Part shown: positions 55,750-64,000 of the stretch, piece by piece
Layout of the letters: each line of letters opens with the position of its first letter
Position numbering within the stretch: the stretch's first letter is position 1
NCBI GenBank assembly: GCA_037126765.1
Contig: JBBCBC010000001.1
Location: 36,998,804-37,062,803 of the forward strand
DNA from: Stenogyne calaminthoides
Lineage: Eukaryota > Streptophyta > Magnoliopsida > Lamiales > Lamiaceae
DNA length: 64,000 bases
Direction: 5' to 3'
Notes under the pieces: model-generated
Told to the model about the DNA's origin: nothing
Databases searched by the model: none
What the model saw: the letters and a program-made list of their open reading frames with translations, nothing else
Position numbers and translations under genes: made by a program

Positions 55750-57066
55750 GGGAAAGTCATTGACTTTCTCAAAAAGAACTTAGATGTCTTCGCCTGGTTG
55801 CACAAAGACATGGTGGGGATCGACCCAGAGATCGCATGCCATTGACTCCACATTGACCCATCCCGGAAGCCGGTTGCTCAGAAGAGGCAAAAATTCGGCC
55901 CTGAGAAGTATGCCGCTTTGGCGGAAGAGGTGAAGAAACTGCTGGATAACGACCTGATCATGCAGGCAGGCCAACCACAGTGGGTAGCCAATGCAGTATT
56001 GGTAAAGAAATCCAACGGGACCTGGCGGTTATGTATCGACTTCACCGACCTCAACGAGGCCAACCCTAAAGACTTCTTCCCGATGCCACATATCGATCAC
56101 CTGATAGATAATACGGCTGGACACGAAATGATGTCATTCATGGATGCTTTCGTGGGCTATCACCAAATAGCCATGCACGAACCAGATCGACAGCACACCT
56201 TGTTTCTGACGGAAAAGAACCTATATTGCTGGAAGAGAATGTCGTTCGGCTTGAAGAACGTAGGGGCAACATACCAAAGGCTGGTCAATCACATGTTTGC
56301 TGACCAGATAGGGAAGTCGGTAGAAGTCTATGTCGACGACATTGTCATCAAAAGCCTAAAAAGGGAAGACCATCTGCTTCACCTCGCGAAGACATTCGAC
56401 ATCCTCAGAAAATTCAATATGAGACTCAACCCCAAGAAGTGTAACTTCGGAGTGGAGTCGGGGAAGTTCTTGGGACACTTAGTAAGTAAACGGGGCATCA
56501 AGGCGAACCCAGGGAAGGTCAAAGATGTGTTAGACATGGGGGCAACCCGAAATGTGAAAGAAGTTCAGAAACTCACGGGGTGCCTAGCCGCGCTGAGCAG
56601 GTTCATCTCCCGGATGGGGGACAAGTGTAAGCCAATATTCGACACGATCCGTAAGAAGGCAAAGTTCGAATGGATGCCCGAAAGCCAGGATGCCTTCGAA
56701 AAAATCAAAGCTTACCTGGCTGATGTGAGCATATTGTCCAAACTCGAGAAGTCTTTTCAGATCTCGCAAAGACGGAGACCACCTTGAGCGCCTTGATCGG
56801 GTTCGAAAGCGAAGGTCCGGTCCACCTACCCATTTACTTCAATAGCCAGAAATTGAACGAGACGGAGCAACGCTACCCCTAGCTAGAGAAGCTGGCATAC
56901 GCATTAGTCATGAGCGTGAGAAAGCTGAGACCGTATTTTTTCGACCATCAGGTCGAGGTTCTCACTTCCCTACCCCTGCGGAATGTACTCCACCATCCGG
57001 AAACTTCAGGCCGATGCCTCAAATGGGCCATTGAGGTCGGGCAGTACGGTGTAACCTACGTGCCAT
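55750..57066 (+). pseudogene. Gypsy C reverse transcriptase and first RNase H
   Basis: RT from DFLKKNLDVFAW (about 55760) through GTWRLCIDFTDLNEANPKD, GYHQIAMHEPDRQHTLF, FGLKNVGATYQRLVN and the catalytic YVDD (EVYVDDIVIKSLKRE, about 56324-56365) to GHLVSKRGIKANPGKV. A TGA near 55844 and a frameshift near 56765 break the frame. The RNase H region SALIGFESEGPVHLPIYFNS, EQRYP, LEKLAYALVM continues to about 57066, with a TAG near 56880. The YVDD box is intact. Confidence 0.9.
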
Positions 57067-57129
57067 GACCTGCCATCAAGGCTCGAAATCCGCCCGACTT
57101 CTTAGTAGTTACGCTCCCGGCGAAGCGAG

Positions 57130-57540
57130 GTGAAATTTAGGCCTTACCGTAGGAGATTTTTCGCCGATGGGCTCGGGCCGACCTCTCATAAGTCGGGTGC
57201 GGGGGTGGTTTTATTGAGTCCTGAGGGTATCTCATTCCAGAACGCCATTACCTTCAATTTTCCCGCAATGAATAATGAGGCCGAGTATGAGGCTCTCATC
57301 AGCGGCCTGGAAATGGCAACATCCATGGGGGTCAAGAGATTGCAGGTTCATACCGACTCCCCACTTCGTGGCACCGCCAAGTTTCGAGAGTGAGGCTAGG
57401 GACGGCAGGATGGCGACCTATCGAGAAATTGTGAAAACACCGTGTGCATGAAGTTCACACAGATCCATGTCAAGCTGATACCAAGAGAGCGGAACTCGCG
57501 AGCCGATGCTTTAGCCAGGTTGGCGACCTCCGAAGGATCA
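57130..57540 (+). pseudogene. Gypsy C second, archaeal-type RNase H (Tat hallmark)
   Basis: FADGLGPTSHKSGAGVVLLS, NNEAEYEALISGLEMA and LQVHTDS match the additional RNase H found in Tat-lineage elements, with Asp, Glu and Asp catalytic positions visible. The C-terminal block VKLIPRERNSRADALARLAT lies at about 57469-57530 in another frame. The stretch between (57393-57440) is frameshifted, and TGA and TAG codons occur. Confidence 0.85.
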
Positions 57541-58786
57541 CCAGACATGAAGGATGTCACTATCACGACACTTCCCCACCCATCCACCGTGCAAGTAACC
57601 GTAACAACATTAGAAAACCCGGTGCCGAACTGGATGACACCCATCATGGAGTATTTGATAAGCAGCCTCTTGCCACCTGATCGCGTCCAAGCTCGGCAGT
57701 TGCAATTACGGGCCACCCAATACACAATGATAGGCGGGGAGTTGTACAAGCGAGGCTTCGGCATACCCCTACTTCGATGTATAACACCCGAACAAGGTCA
57801 AGACATCCTGTGAGAAATACACGAAGGGGCATGCGGAAACCGTACTGGGGGAGTCGTTGGCCCACAAATGCCACAAATGTCAGATCTATGCCCCCTCTAT
57901 CAAGGTCGCACCTGAAGAGCTCACCAGTATCCTCAGTCCTCGGCCCTTTGCAAAGTGGGGGATACACATAATTGGGCCACTCCCAACGGCCCCAGGATCG
58001 GTCAAGTATGCCTTAGTAGCGGTAGATTACTTCACAAAATGGGCCGAAGCTGAGGCACTGATAACCATCGACCAAGATCATGTCATCAAGTTCATTTGGC
58101 GCAACATTATCTGCAGATTCGGACTACCTCAGGCAATCATATCAGACAATGGGAAGTAGTTCGACGGAACGAAGGTCGACGCCTTCTTCAAAAAATGGAA
58201 GATCACAAAGCTATTTTCTACCCCATACGACCCCCAATCGAACGGACAGGTCGAGGCCTTGAACAAAATCATAAAGCACACGCTCAAGGCCAAGATCGAA
58301 GGGGGAAAGAGGAAATGGGCCAGTGAGCTCCCAGATGTGTTGTGGGCGATGGAACAACTCGCAGAAATTCAACCCGCAAAACCCCCTGTTGGCTATTTCT
58401 GAATCGAGGCAAAGGTGCCAAGAGAGGTCGATGTCCCGACTTTCCGGACTAGCCAAGTCGCTTTCGATCACAACGATGAAGCCCTGGAGAGGAACCTCGA
58501 CCTACTCGAAGAAAAGCGATTAGAGGCTAATATGAGAAATGCCAGATACAAGCAGAGGTCTGAGAAATATTACAACTCTAAAGTATGAGTTCGACGCTTT
58601 AAGGTCGGGGACCTAGTACTGAAGAAGATACTCAGAGACTCAAAAGGTGCCCTCGGCCCCAACTGGGAGGGCCCATTCCAGATATCAAAGGTCCTACCAA
58701 ATGGAGCATACGAGCTCGAGAAAGCAGATGGGACCAAGGCTCAATATCCGTGGAATGCAACTCATTTGAAAAAAAACTACCAGTAG
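57541..58786 (+). pseudogene. Gypsy C integrase, first catalytic Asp replaced
   Basis: An HHCC region is partly readable (HEGACGNRTGG, about 57818, and CHKCQIYAPS, about 57866), but about 60 bases between them appear deleted. In the core, FAKWGIHIIGPLP has His where the family has Asp (WGIDIIGPLP-like). The second Asp (IISDNGK) and the Glu (NGQVEALNKIIKH) remain. A TAG follows NGK (58156-58158). The end GPFQISKVLPNGAYELEKADG and TAG at 58784-58786 give the C-terminal domain. Confidence 0.88.
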
Positions 58787-58917
58787 ATTTATGTCCTTGT
58801 ATCGATCAAGCCGATGTAAACAAGTATTTATAGTAACAACAATTCTCTATTTTTTTTAAAATGTAAGATTCCTGTGTAAACCAAGCGGGTCGATGCAATG
58901 TATCGATGAAATGCATA

Positions 58918-59005
58918 CCACATGAAAGACATGATCGATAACATGCAGGTCGCATGAAAGACATGATCGATAACATGCAGGTCGCATGAAAGACATGATT
59001 GATAA
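58918..59005 (+). repeat. 32-bp tandem repeat, 2.7 copies
   Basis: The unit CATGAAAGACATGATCGATA then ACATGCAGGTCG begins at about 58922, 58954 and 58986. The first two copies are identical by eye and the third changes to GATTGATAACGTGAG. A minus-strand ORF covering it (58828-59139) is a by-product. Confidence 0.85.
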
Positions 59006-59452
59006 CGTGAGAACCCGAGGTCCGACTTTAGAAATACTGGAGGCGAGATAGCCACCTTAGCGGTGCGGTCATCCCCTGACTTTATAAGATGGCTACGCAA
59101 ATGTCCAAGAAACAAGTCGCATAGAAAATAAGATGACAAGGACTAAGCAAAAGTCGCATAAGGAAATCAAGTCAACACAATGAAGGAATTAAAAAGGAAA
59201 ATTTCATTAATAAAGACCCGGAGGTCGGGGAAAACCCCATTACAATAGACCCAAAGGTCGGTAAAGAGGGCATTTCACTACAATACATTTTTTAGAATCG
59301 AGCTAGCGACTTGGTCTGTACCACGGAGCCACTTGAACTAGCGACTTGGTCTATACTACATTGCTACTAGGGTAGCATCTCTCGGACGCGGAGGTCGCTG
59401 AGGAAGATGCTGCAAAACTATCAGAAAAGGATGTTACAATATCCTTGGAGTG

Positions 59453-59932
59453 TCAGGTGCTGCAATGGGGCTTCTCATGTGAGCAAGCACGAGTGCCATC
59501 TTTACGACGCAAAAAACTCAAGGGGTTGTGAAGGGCATTTTGGCATGATCGGATTCGCATTAAATCCGTATCGCGTATCAAGAGGGGCCCATCACCATTA
59601 ATCTCGTTCTCCCGATCGGTACCCGAGACACCGTGAGTTAGGGGCCCGGTCGTCACGGCAGCGGCGGATCCATCGGCCGGGTAATAGTAAAACTTGGCAA
59701 TGGCTGTATGGTCACCCTCCGGTGAAAGCAGAATCCGAGATGGAGGAACCCTAGACCTATTTATAAAGAGGCGAAGGGTCGAAAGTAAAAATTTGAAATT
59801 CTTGGGGACCCCCACGGAAATTAGGGCGACGTGGGCGACGCGTAGGAAGCACGCGATCGCCGATTGGGCGAACTCGTGGCTTGAAACGTCCTCAGCCAGC
59901 CGCACCATCATTACCATCCTGTCACTTATCAC
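59453..59932 (-). other. Antisense promoter-like segment and open frame in gypsy C
   Basis: On the minus strand a CAAT word and CACGTCGCC lie upstream of CTTTATAAATAGG (TATAAATAGG at 59756-59765). CTAGGGTTCCTCC follows about 10 bases later, the layout of a plant TATA promoter and leader. A 159-codon minus frame spans the segment, but its only ATG downstream of the predicted start site is late (LMRIRSCQNA), and an upstream ATG gives just six codons. Some Tat elements (Grande) are known to carry an antisense gene in this region. Here coding is not shown; a relic or a non-coding transcript is equally possible. Confidence 0.35.
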
Positions 59933-60076
59933 ACCGATTGGGGAAACCTAGGAGACCATACGGCTCCACAAGGATAGAGACTTGACTTGGACACAGATCC
60001 CAAGATTGGATATCCGTAGGTCAACGAATATCAACGGTTCAAGATAAGATCCCGAAGCGAGCTCGCGACCTCATCT

Positions 60077-60087
60077 TGAGGGGCAAT
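60077..60087 (+). other. Gypsy C polypurine tract
   Basis: TTGAGGGGCAAT lies directly before the 3' LTR (TGTTGTACGG at 60088). The gypsy relic has the equivalent TTGGGGGCAAT before 37275. Confidence 0.75.
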
Positions 60088-60677
60088 TGTTGTACGGGGA
60101 AATAACCCGACCTAATGGAGGCTTGGGATTGGGCAATCTCATGTTTAGCTTGTTATCCGACTTCATCCAGCTGGAGCAAGGCGGGAGGTGACTTTGAAGT
60201 CTCGGAAGCTCGCTAGCGGCTTGACATAGCAAAGAAGTTGCGGAGCGACTTGAAAGAATCGGACATCGCGGTCGAAGAAGTCGTGACTTCTGTTAGAGAT
60301 AAATATGGACAAGATTAGGGCAGTTATGGTGAGGCGGATTTCTCAAGATGTATCCAGGGAAAGCATATCCATGAGCGCGACTTGCGGAGCAAGGAAGGAA
60401 GTCCAAGTCATCCCAAAAGAGAAAGTCCACAAAGACTGTAGCCCTAGATTTGTGTCTATAAATATAACTTGTAATGCACATTGTGAAGGATCGAAATCTT
60501 AGTACTCTAGGCATATATTATACAGTACAAATTCTGGCTTGGTGCCCCCAGACGTAGTCTATTCCAAAGACGAACTGGGTAATCAAATCACTTGTCATTT
60601 ATTGCTTTCGCAGTGGTATTGATCGGAACATTGCTAAATTGTTTGCTTGTTCGCCGGTAACAAAACCGGGTACAACA
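60088..60677 (+). repeat. Gypsy C 3' LTR
   Basis: Same length (590 bp) and ends as the 5' LTR, followed by the GTACT duplication. Differences from the 5' LTR are spread along its length and many are C/T or G/A changes. Confidence 0.95.
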
Positions 60678-60682
60678 GTACT

Positions 60683-61319
60683 TATGATGAAAGTGCCCAA
60701 GTGAAAGACTTTGATTGGCATAACAAGCTCATTGCCCTTCGTGCTGAAAAGGAGAGAAGACAGAGCTATGTATGCAGATCGAAAGCAAGAGCTTACTAGG
60801 AAGAAGAAAGAAGAAGAACAGAGCAGAAGAGGAAAGCTCAGAAGCTTCATGGGGAAGAGATGGGGCAAACCAAGAAAACAAACCAGAATTCAAAAATGGC
60901 CTCACATTGATAAATGGATGTCACTCCAGATCAATGATGCTTGGGAAGAGGTTAAGAGAACCTTCTGGTTTAGCCATGATGTCCTACAAGAATGGAGAGG
61001 AGGATGCCCGGACAGAGATGAAGCCTTCTTAGAATATCTGCTTACATTCTATCCTGAATATCTTCAGAAGTGGATAAACTTAGCTGATGAGAATGATGTA
61101 TCTTTGAAAGCTCCGGGTCAGTACAAGTACCCAGCTCACAGATTCAGCACATGAGTCATTAGTGAAGCTGCTATCGCCAAGGAAGTTGCTGAATATGTTG
61201 CTCAGTTGGGACTAACAGGAAGCCAACCTGAGATCATCAAGAAGAGGGACGAGCTGAAGAAAAGGTACTATGGAATGTTCAATTTGGATGTTCCTGATGA
61301 TGAAGTGGAAGAAGATTGA
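60683..61319 (+). pseudogene. Copia B extra ORF, part after gypsy C
   Basis: The frame that was cut at 52492 continues here (TYDESAQVKDFDWHNKLIAL), then shifts near 60752 into RAMYADRKQELTRKKKEEEQ, HIDKWMSLQINDAWEEVKRT and AFLEYLLTFYPEYLQKWINL. A TGA at 61152-61154 is followed in the same frame by AAIAKEVAEYVAQLGLTGSQ and DVPDDEVEED, ending with TGA at 61317-61319. So the extra ORF spans roughly 1200 codons before decay. The charged helical part fits the preceding coiled-coil. Confidence 0.7.
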
Positions 61320-61604
61320 AGACTGAAGATTTGTAATCTTTATGTTTATGTCTTTTTGATTTTGTTTTTTAATTGTAAGCTGTAATGTCTATCTGACTGA
61401 TCAATGAAAAGTTTATCTTCTGCACTCAAAGATAATATCTCATTATCTTCTTACATGTCTTTAATTATTTGATATGCCTTATGTTAAGGAAATTATTGGG
61501 AGAAATACCATTTTGGTTTGTAATAGTTAAACTGAAACCTGAGTATAGGTTAGGTTTTCTCAAATGTAACAAGATGGTTTTGGCATCATCAAAAAGGGGG
61601 AAAT
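61320..61604 (+). other. Copia B 3' untranslated region with polypurine tract
   Basis: Non-coding, T-rich, with a possible polyadenylation region (ATCAATGAAAAG near 61401-61412). It ends in the PPT AAAAAGGGGGAAAT (61591-61604) directly before the 3' LTR. Confidence 0.7.
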
Positions 61605-63323
61605 TGTTGGGAGATGAATTTAATAAAAGAAGTTTTGATTAGATCCCAAAACCCTGAGTATGACATGTATCAGGACATCTTGATAGAATAGAATCAGGAT
61701 CAGGTTTCATTAGATATTAGGACTCAGGATTATCTGCACCATGTATAGTCAGCAGATATAGATCAAGAAATGTTAGTATGCTGAAGACTCAGAAGACTCA
61801 GAAGAATCAGAAACATCCTGAAGACTCAGAAGACTCTGAAGGATCAGAAACATCCTGAAGACTCAGAAGAATCCTGAAGATTAGAAGATCCTAAAGACTG
61901 TTTGTGTACTGATCAAAAGGACCCTGAACAACTATTTTATGAAATAGTGTTATGTTCATTCCTAGTACAAACAAACAGAATGTTAGACATTTGTGGACAT
62001 TAAGGAACATATCAGATCAAGAGAAAAGAGCCGTTTGTTTGTCTCTGCTCAAACAAAGATTTCAACCAATGAGGAGGCAACAACACTGTACTGAACTGAC
62101 ATTGAAAGTGACATCTCACTAAAAAATGTCAGAGCTGATATCTTCCAGTTCACAGAAGTTGATGATTGGCTACTTGGCTGCATATTTCCTAAAATATGCA
62201 AGGGAGTGTTCAAACCCTAAAAATAGTTGTTCATCAATAACTAAAAGAGGAAACCCTTGATGCTATCTCTTCCAACGGATAGTTTCTCAAGAGTGACCTT
62301 TGGAGAAGTTGCCTATAAATACCAGTGACCTTCTACATTGAAAGGTTACGGGAAATTTCAAAGCAACTCAAGAGTTCATTCGTATTCTTGCAAATTGAAG
62401 CACTCAAAAATCCTAGAATTTCCCAAGTGTTTGACGTTGGAGAGAGCTCACTATTCTAAGCCTAGATTGATAGAAATATCCAAAGCTTAGAAGAGATATC
62501 CTAGCCTTTGCATTTGTTCTTATTGTAAAGGATATCTCACCCTAGTTGGAAACCAACCCAAACCCAAACCCTTTTGAGAAGGTAGTTTGTGTGTGTGTTT
62601 TGTTGGTGAGTAAGAGTTGTAAAGAGTGAGTAAGCTACAGTGAGTTAGCCAGAAAACTCTAGAGAAAAAGTTAGTAAGCTACTTGTGGTAGTCTGAACAC
62701 TTGTGTGTGTTTGAGTTAGTAAACTGCAGTGAGTCAGTCAGAAAACTCAAGGTAGAAAAGTGAGTAAGCTACAGTGAGTTAGCCTGAAAGCTTTAGGAAG
62801 TGGACGTAGGAGCTTGAGTCTCTGAACCACTATAATTGCTGTGTTGTTTGCTTTCTGCACTTCATTATTATCTGTTGCATGATTCTCACTGAAAGCATAT
62901 TTTACAGATATTCAGTTGGAACCAATCCACTGAACTTGTATTAAATTGATCACAACCTTAATCACTGTTTTATTAAAGGAAGAAGATTTTCAGCAAAGCT
63001 AAAACGAGTATAAACTTAGGGCCAACCATTCCGCACAATTGAGTAGCTAGAACAGATAGTTACCAAACTAAACTAACTCTACTGAAAGCTGCTCAGGATC
63101 TCTGATAAATTCAGGATCAGTTGGGCTAATCTGAAGCTTCTGAAAGCTGCTCAGGATCATTGTCTCAGTAGACTTTGACTCAGGGCGATTTGTTCTTCTT
63201 AGGGCAAAAATATCAGGATAACCTGACCCACCTGACCTCAGTGAAGAAAAAGTTTGAAAAATCACTGAACACGTGTATTCCCTCCCCATAAACGTGTGAG
63301 ACTCATTTGCACCGGGACCAACA
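61605..63323 (+). repeat. Copia B 3' LTR (1719 bp, complete)
   Basis: TGTTGGGAG start and GGGACCAACA end, followed by the TGGAA duplication. TATA box at about 62312-62320 (CCTATAAAT). A GAAGACTCAGAAGACTC-type repeat lies at 61780-61920. Hand comparison with the 5' LTR over about 1.64 kb gives roughly 45 substitutions (2.5-3 percent) and a few indels. Confidence 0.93.
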
Positions 63324-63328
63324 TGGAA

Positions 63329-64000
63329 AGATGCGGAGATTCTGGCCCAGAGAGATGATGATCGTGTGCCCTACGTGCCTAAAACGAAGAAAGATAAAGA
63401 ACAAGCATCATCTGTACAATCTGAGGCCCAGGGTCAACCTCGGAGGAATCTCGTAAAAAGGAAGCAGAAGGCAACCAGACCAGCTCGCAGAGCTGAAGAT
63501 GTGACTAAGAAAAGGCAGAAAAAGCTAACAGCGATGCTTCCAAAGAAGAAAGGTATGCCCACTGGAGAACTGCAAGATGAGGACAGTGATGTGGAAATTC
63601 TTGAATCAGCTGAAATGATAGTTAGGAACCAATATTGGAGAAGGCCGATGAAGAAACTGCAGCGAGTTCTGAACATACCGTAAGTATAGAACCTGCTACA
63701 TCAGAAGAGGAGGAGGCAAAAAAGGCCGTGGAAGGAGAAGGAGAAGGAGAATGAAGAGAAGAGTAGGAAGGATTGAAGAGGCACTGGATGAATCTGAGCC
63801 ATCTGATTCTGCTCACCTGAGCTCTTTATTCAAAGCTCGTGAACCAACCCATCTACCCAGATCCACTACTCCTACTTCAAAATCCCCATCACCCACACCA
63901 GAAAAATCCAAATCCAAGTTCCCTTCACCCATCAGAAAACCCTCTCCCATACAAACCATTGCTCAACCTGAACAACCCTCATCTGAGCCACCCCAACCTG
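63329..64000 (+). pseudogene. Copia A extra ORF, continuation to window end
   Basis: The frame cut at 41319 resumes (DAEILAQRDDDRVPYVPKTK). It is basic (RRNLVKRKQKATRPARRAED), then reaches TAA at 63681-63683. After a shift an acidic stretch (TSEEEEAKKAVEGEGEGE) and then MKRRVGRIEEALDESEPSDS with a Pro/Ser-rich tail (SPSPTPEKSKSKFPSPIRKP) continue open to 64000. The word CCGTAAGTAT at 63678 could also act as a splice donor. It is probably a relic. Confidence 0.6.

Larger units (their letters stand above)
58787..60087 (+). other. Gypsy C long 3' region between pol and the 3' LTR
   Basis: No sense-strand gene. It contains a 32-bp repeat (58918-59005), a stretch shared with the gypsy relic (58930-59215 compared with 35990-36230), GGTCGGGGAAAACCCC-type repeats (59220-59270), a CTAGCGACTTGGTCT duplication (59303-59353) and a promoter-like antisense segment (59453-59932). 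It ends in the PPT. Long 3' regions of this kind are known from Tat-lineage elements. Confidence 0.75.
52493..60677 (+). mobile_element. Gypsy C: Tat-lineage Ty3/gypsy retrotransposon, TSD GTACT
   Basis: LTRs of 590 bp each (52493-53082 and 60088-60677) begin TGTTGTACGGGG and end TACAACA. GTACT flanks both ends (52488-52492 and 60678-60682). The inside order is PBS, gag, protease, RT, RNase H, a second RNase H, integrase, a 1.3-kb non-coding 3' region and PPT. Two RNase H domains and the PBS type place it in the Tat lineage. Coding regions hold numerous stops and frameshifts. It sits inside the extra ORF of copia B, whose frame resumes on the right (TYDESAQVKDF). Confidence 0.95.
41320..63323 (+). 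mobile_element. Copia B: near-complete Sirevirus-like element with extra ORF, TSD TGGAA
   Basis: LTRs at 41320-43019 and 61605-63323 enclose gag, protease, integrase, RT, RNase H, spacer and a long extra ORF. TGGAA flanks both ends (41315-41319 and 63324-63328). Without the nested gypsy (8185 bp plus a 5-bp TSD) it is about 13.8 kb, very large for a copia. Defects: the 3' tip of the 5' LTR and the PBS are deleted, there are several stops and frameshifts in gag and pol, and RNase H has lost its catalytic block. It lies inside the extra ORF of copia A. Confidence 0.93.
38848..64000 (+). mobile_element. Copia A: 5'-truncated Sirevirus-like element, split by copia B, runs off the window
   Basis: The element begins abruptly inside RT (RIPMMTGFKVDPDENG-like, 38848). 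It continues through RNase H to 39576, a 985-bp spacer and a large extra ORF from 40562. Copia B (41320-63323) interrupts that ORF, which resumes at 63329 after the TGGAA duplication and is still open at 64000. The pol sequence is close to the minus-strand copia at 426-8398, so both probably belong to one family. The LTRs are not in the window. Confidence 0.85.

Overview
This is a plant nuclear window, almost certainly from a eudicot. It is AT-rich, has GT-AG introns, and is filled with plant-type transposable elements: Sirevirus-like Ty1/copia, Tat-lineage Ty3/gypsy, CACTA, Stowaway-type MITEs and tRNA-derived SINEs. I found no intact host gene. The only host-gene remnant I can defend is a three-exon tetratricopeptide-repeat (TPR) pseudogene at 10836-12097. 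All element coding regions seen carry stops or frameshifts.

Layout, left half. From about 426 to 8398 lies a minus-strand Sirevirus-like copia with its 5' LTR (6836-8398) and primer-binding site; its 3' end is outside the window. It interrupts an older LTR-like sequence (8399-9263). Then come a short tandem repeat, the TPR pseudogene with two nested MITEs in its first intron, a very small tRNA-derived SINE with a 13-bp target-site duplication (TSD), an LTR-like fragment and another MITE. A CACTA transposon with matching ends and an ACT TSD fills 15463-22199 and carries two broken genes, one TNPA-like and one TNPD-like. From 22374 to 35640 there is intergenic DNA with a long-TIR MITE, minisatellites rich in GTAACAC, a second SINE, a long inverted-repeat element split by a minus-strand solo LTR (27239-29417, TSD CAACA), a miniature CACTA (31978-32388, TSD ATA) and a tandem array.

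Layout, right half. A Tat-like gypsy relic (about 35640-38036) has a 43-bp minisatellite and one LTR that has a polypurine tract on its left and a primer-binding site on its right. Then follows a three-level nest on the plus strand. Copia A (38848 to beyond the window end) is interrupted in its post-pol ORF by copia B (41320-63323, TSD TGGAA). Copia B is in turn interrupted in its own post-pol ORF by gypsy C (52493-60677, TSD GTACT). Both junctions were read directly from the sequence.

Most interesting content. Copias A and B each carry a large extra ORF after pol, at the position of the envelope-like ORF of some Sireviruses. The two are divergent but recognisably related. In A the ORF has a TATA-like box and a plausible leader intron. 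Gypsy C has two RNase H domains and a long 3' region with a promoter-like antisense segment. C is nested in B, yet by hand count its LTRs differ about twice as much as those of B, which is the reverse of the expected age order.
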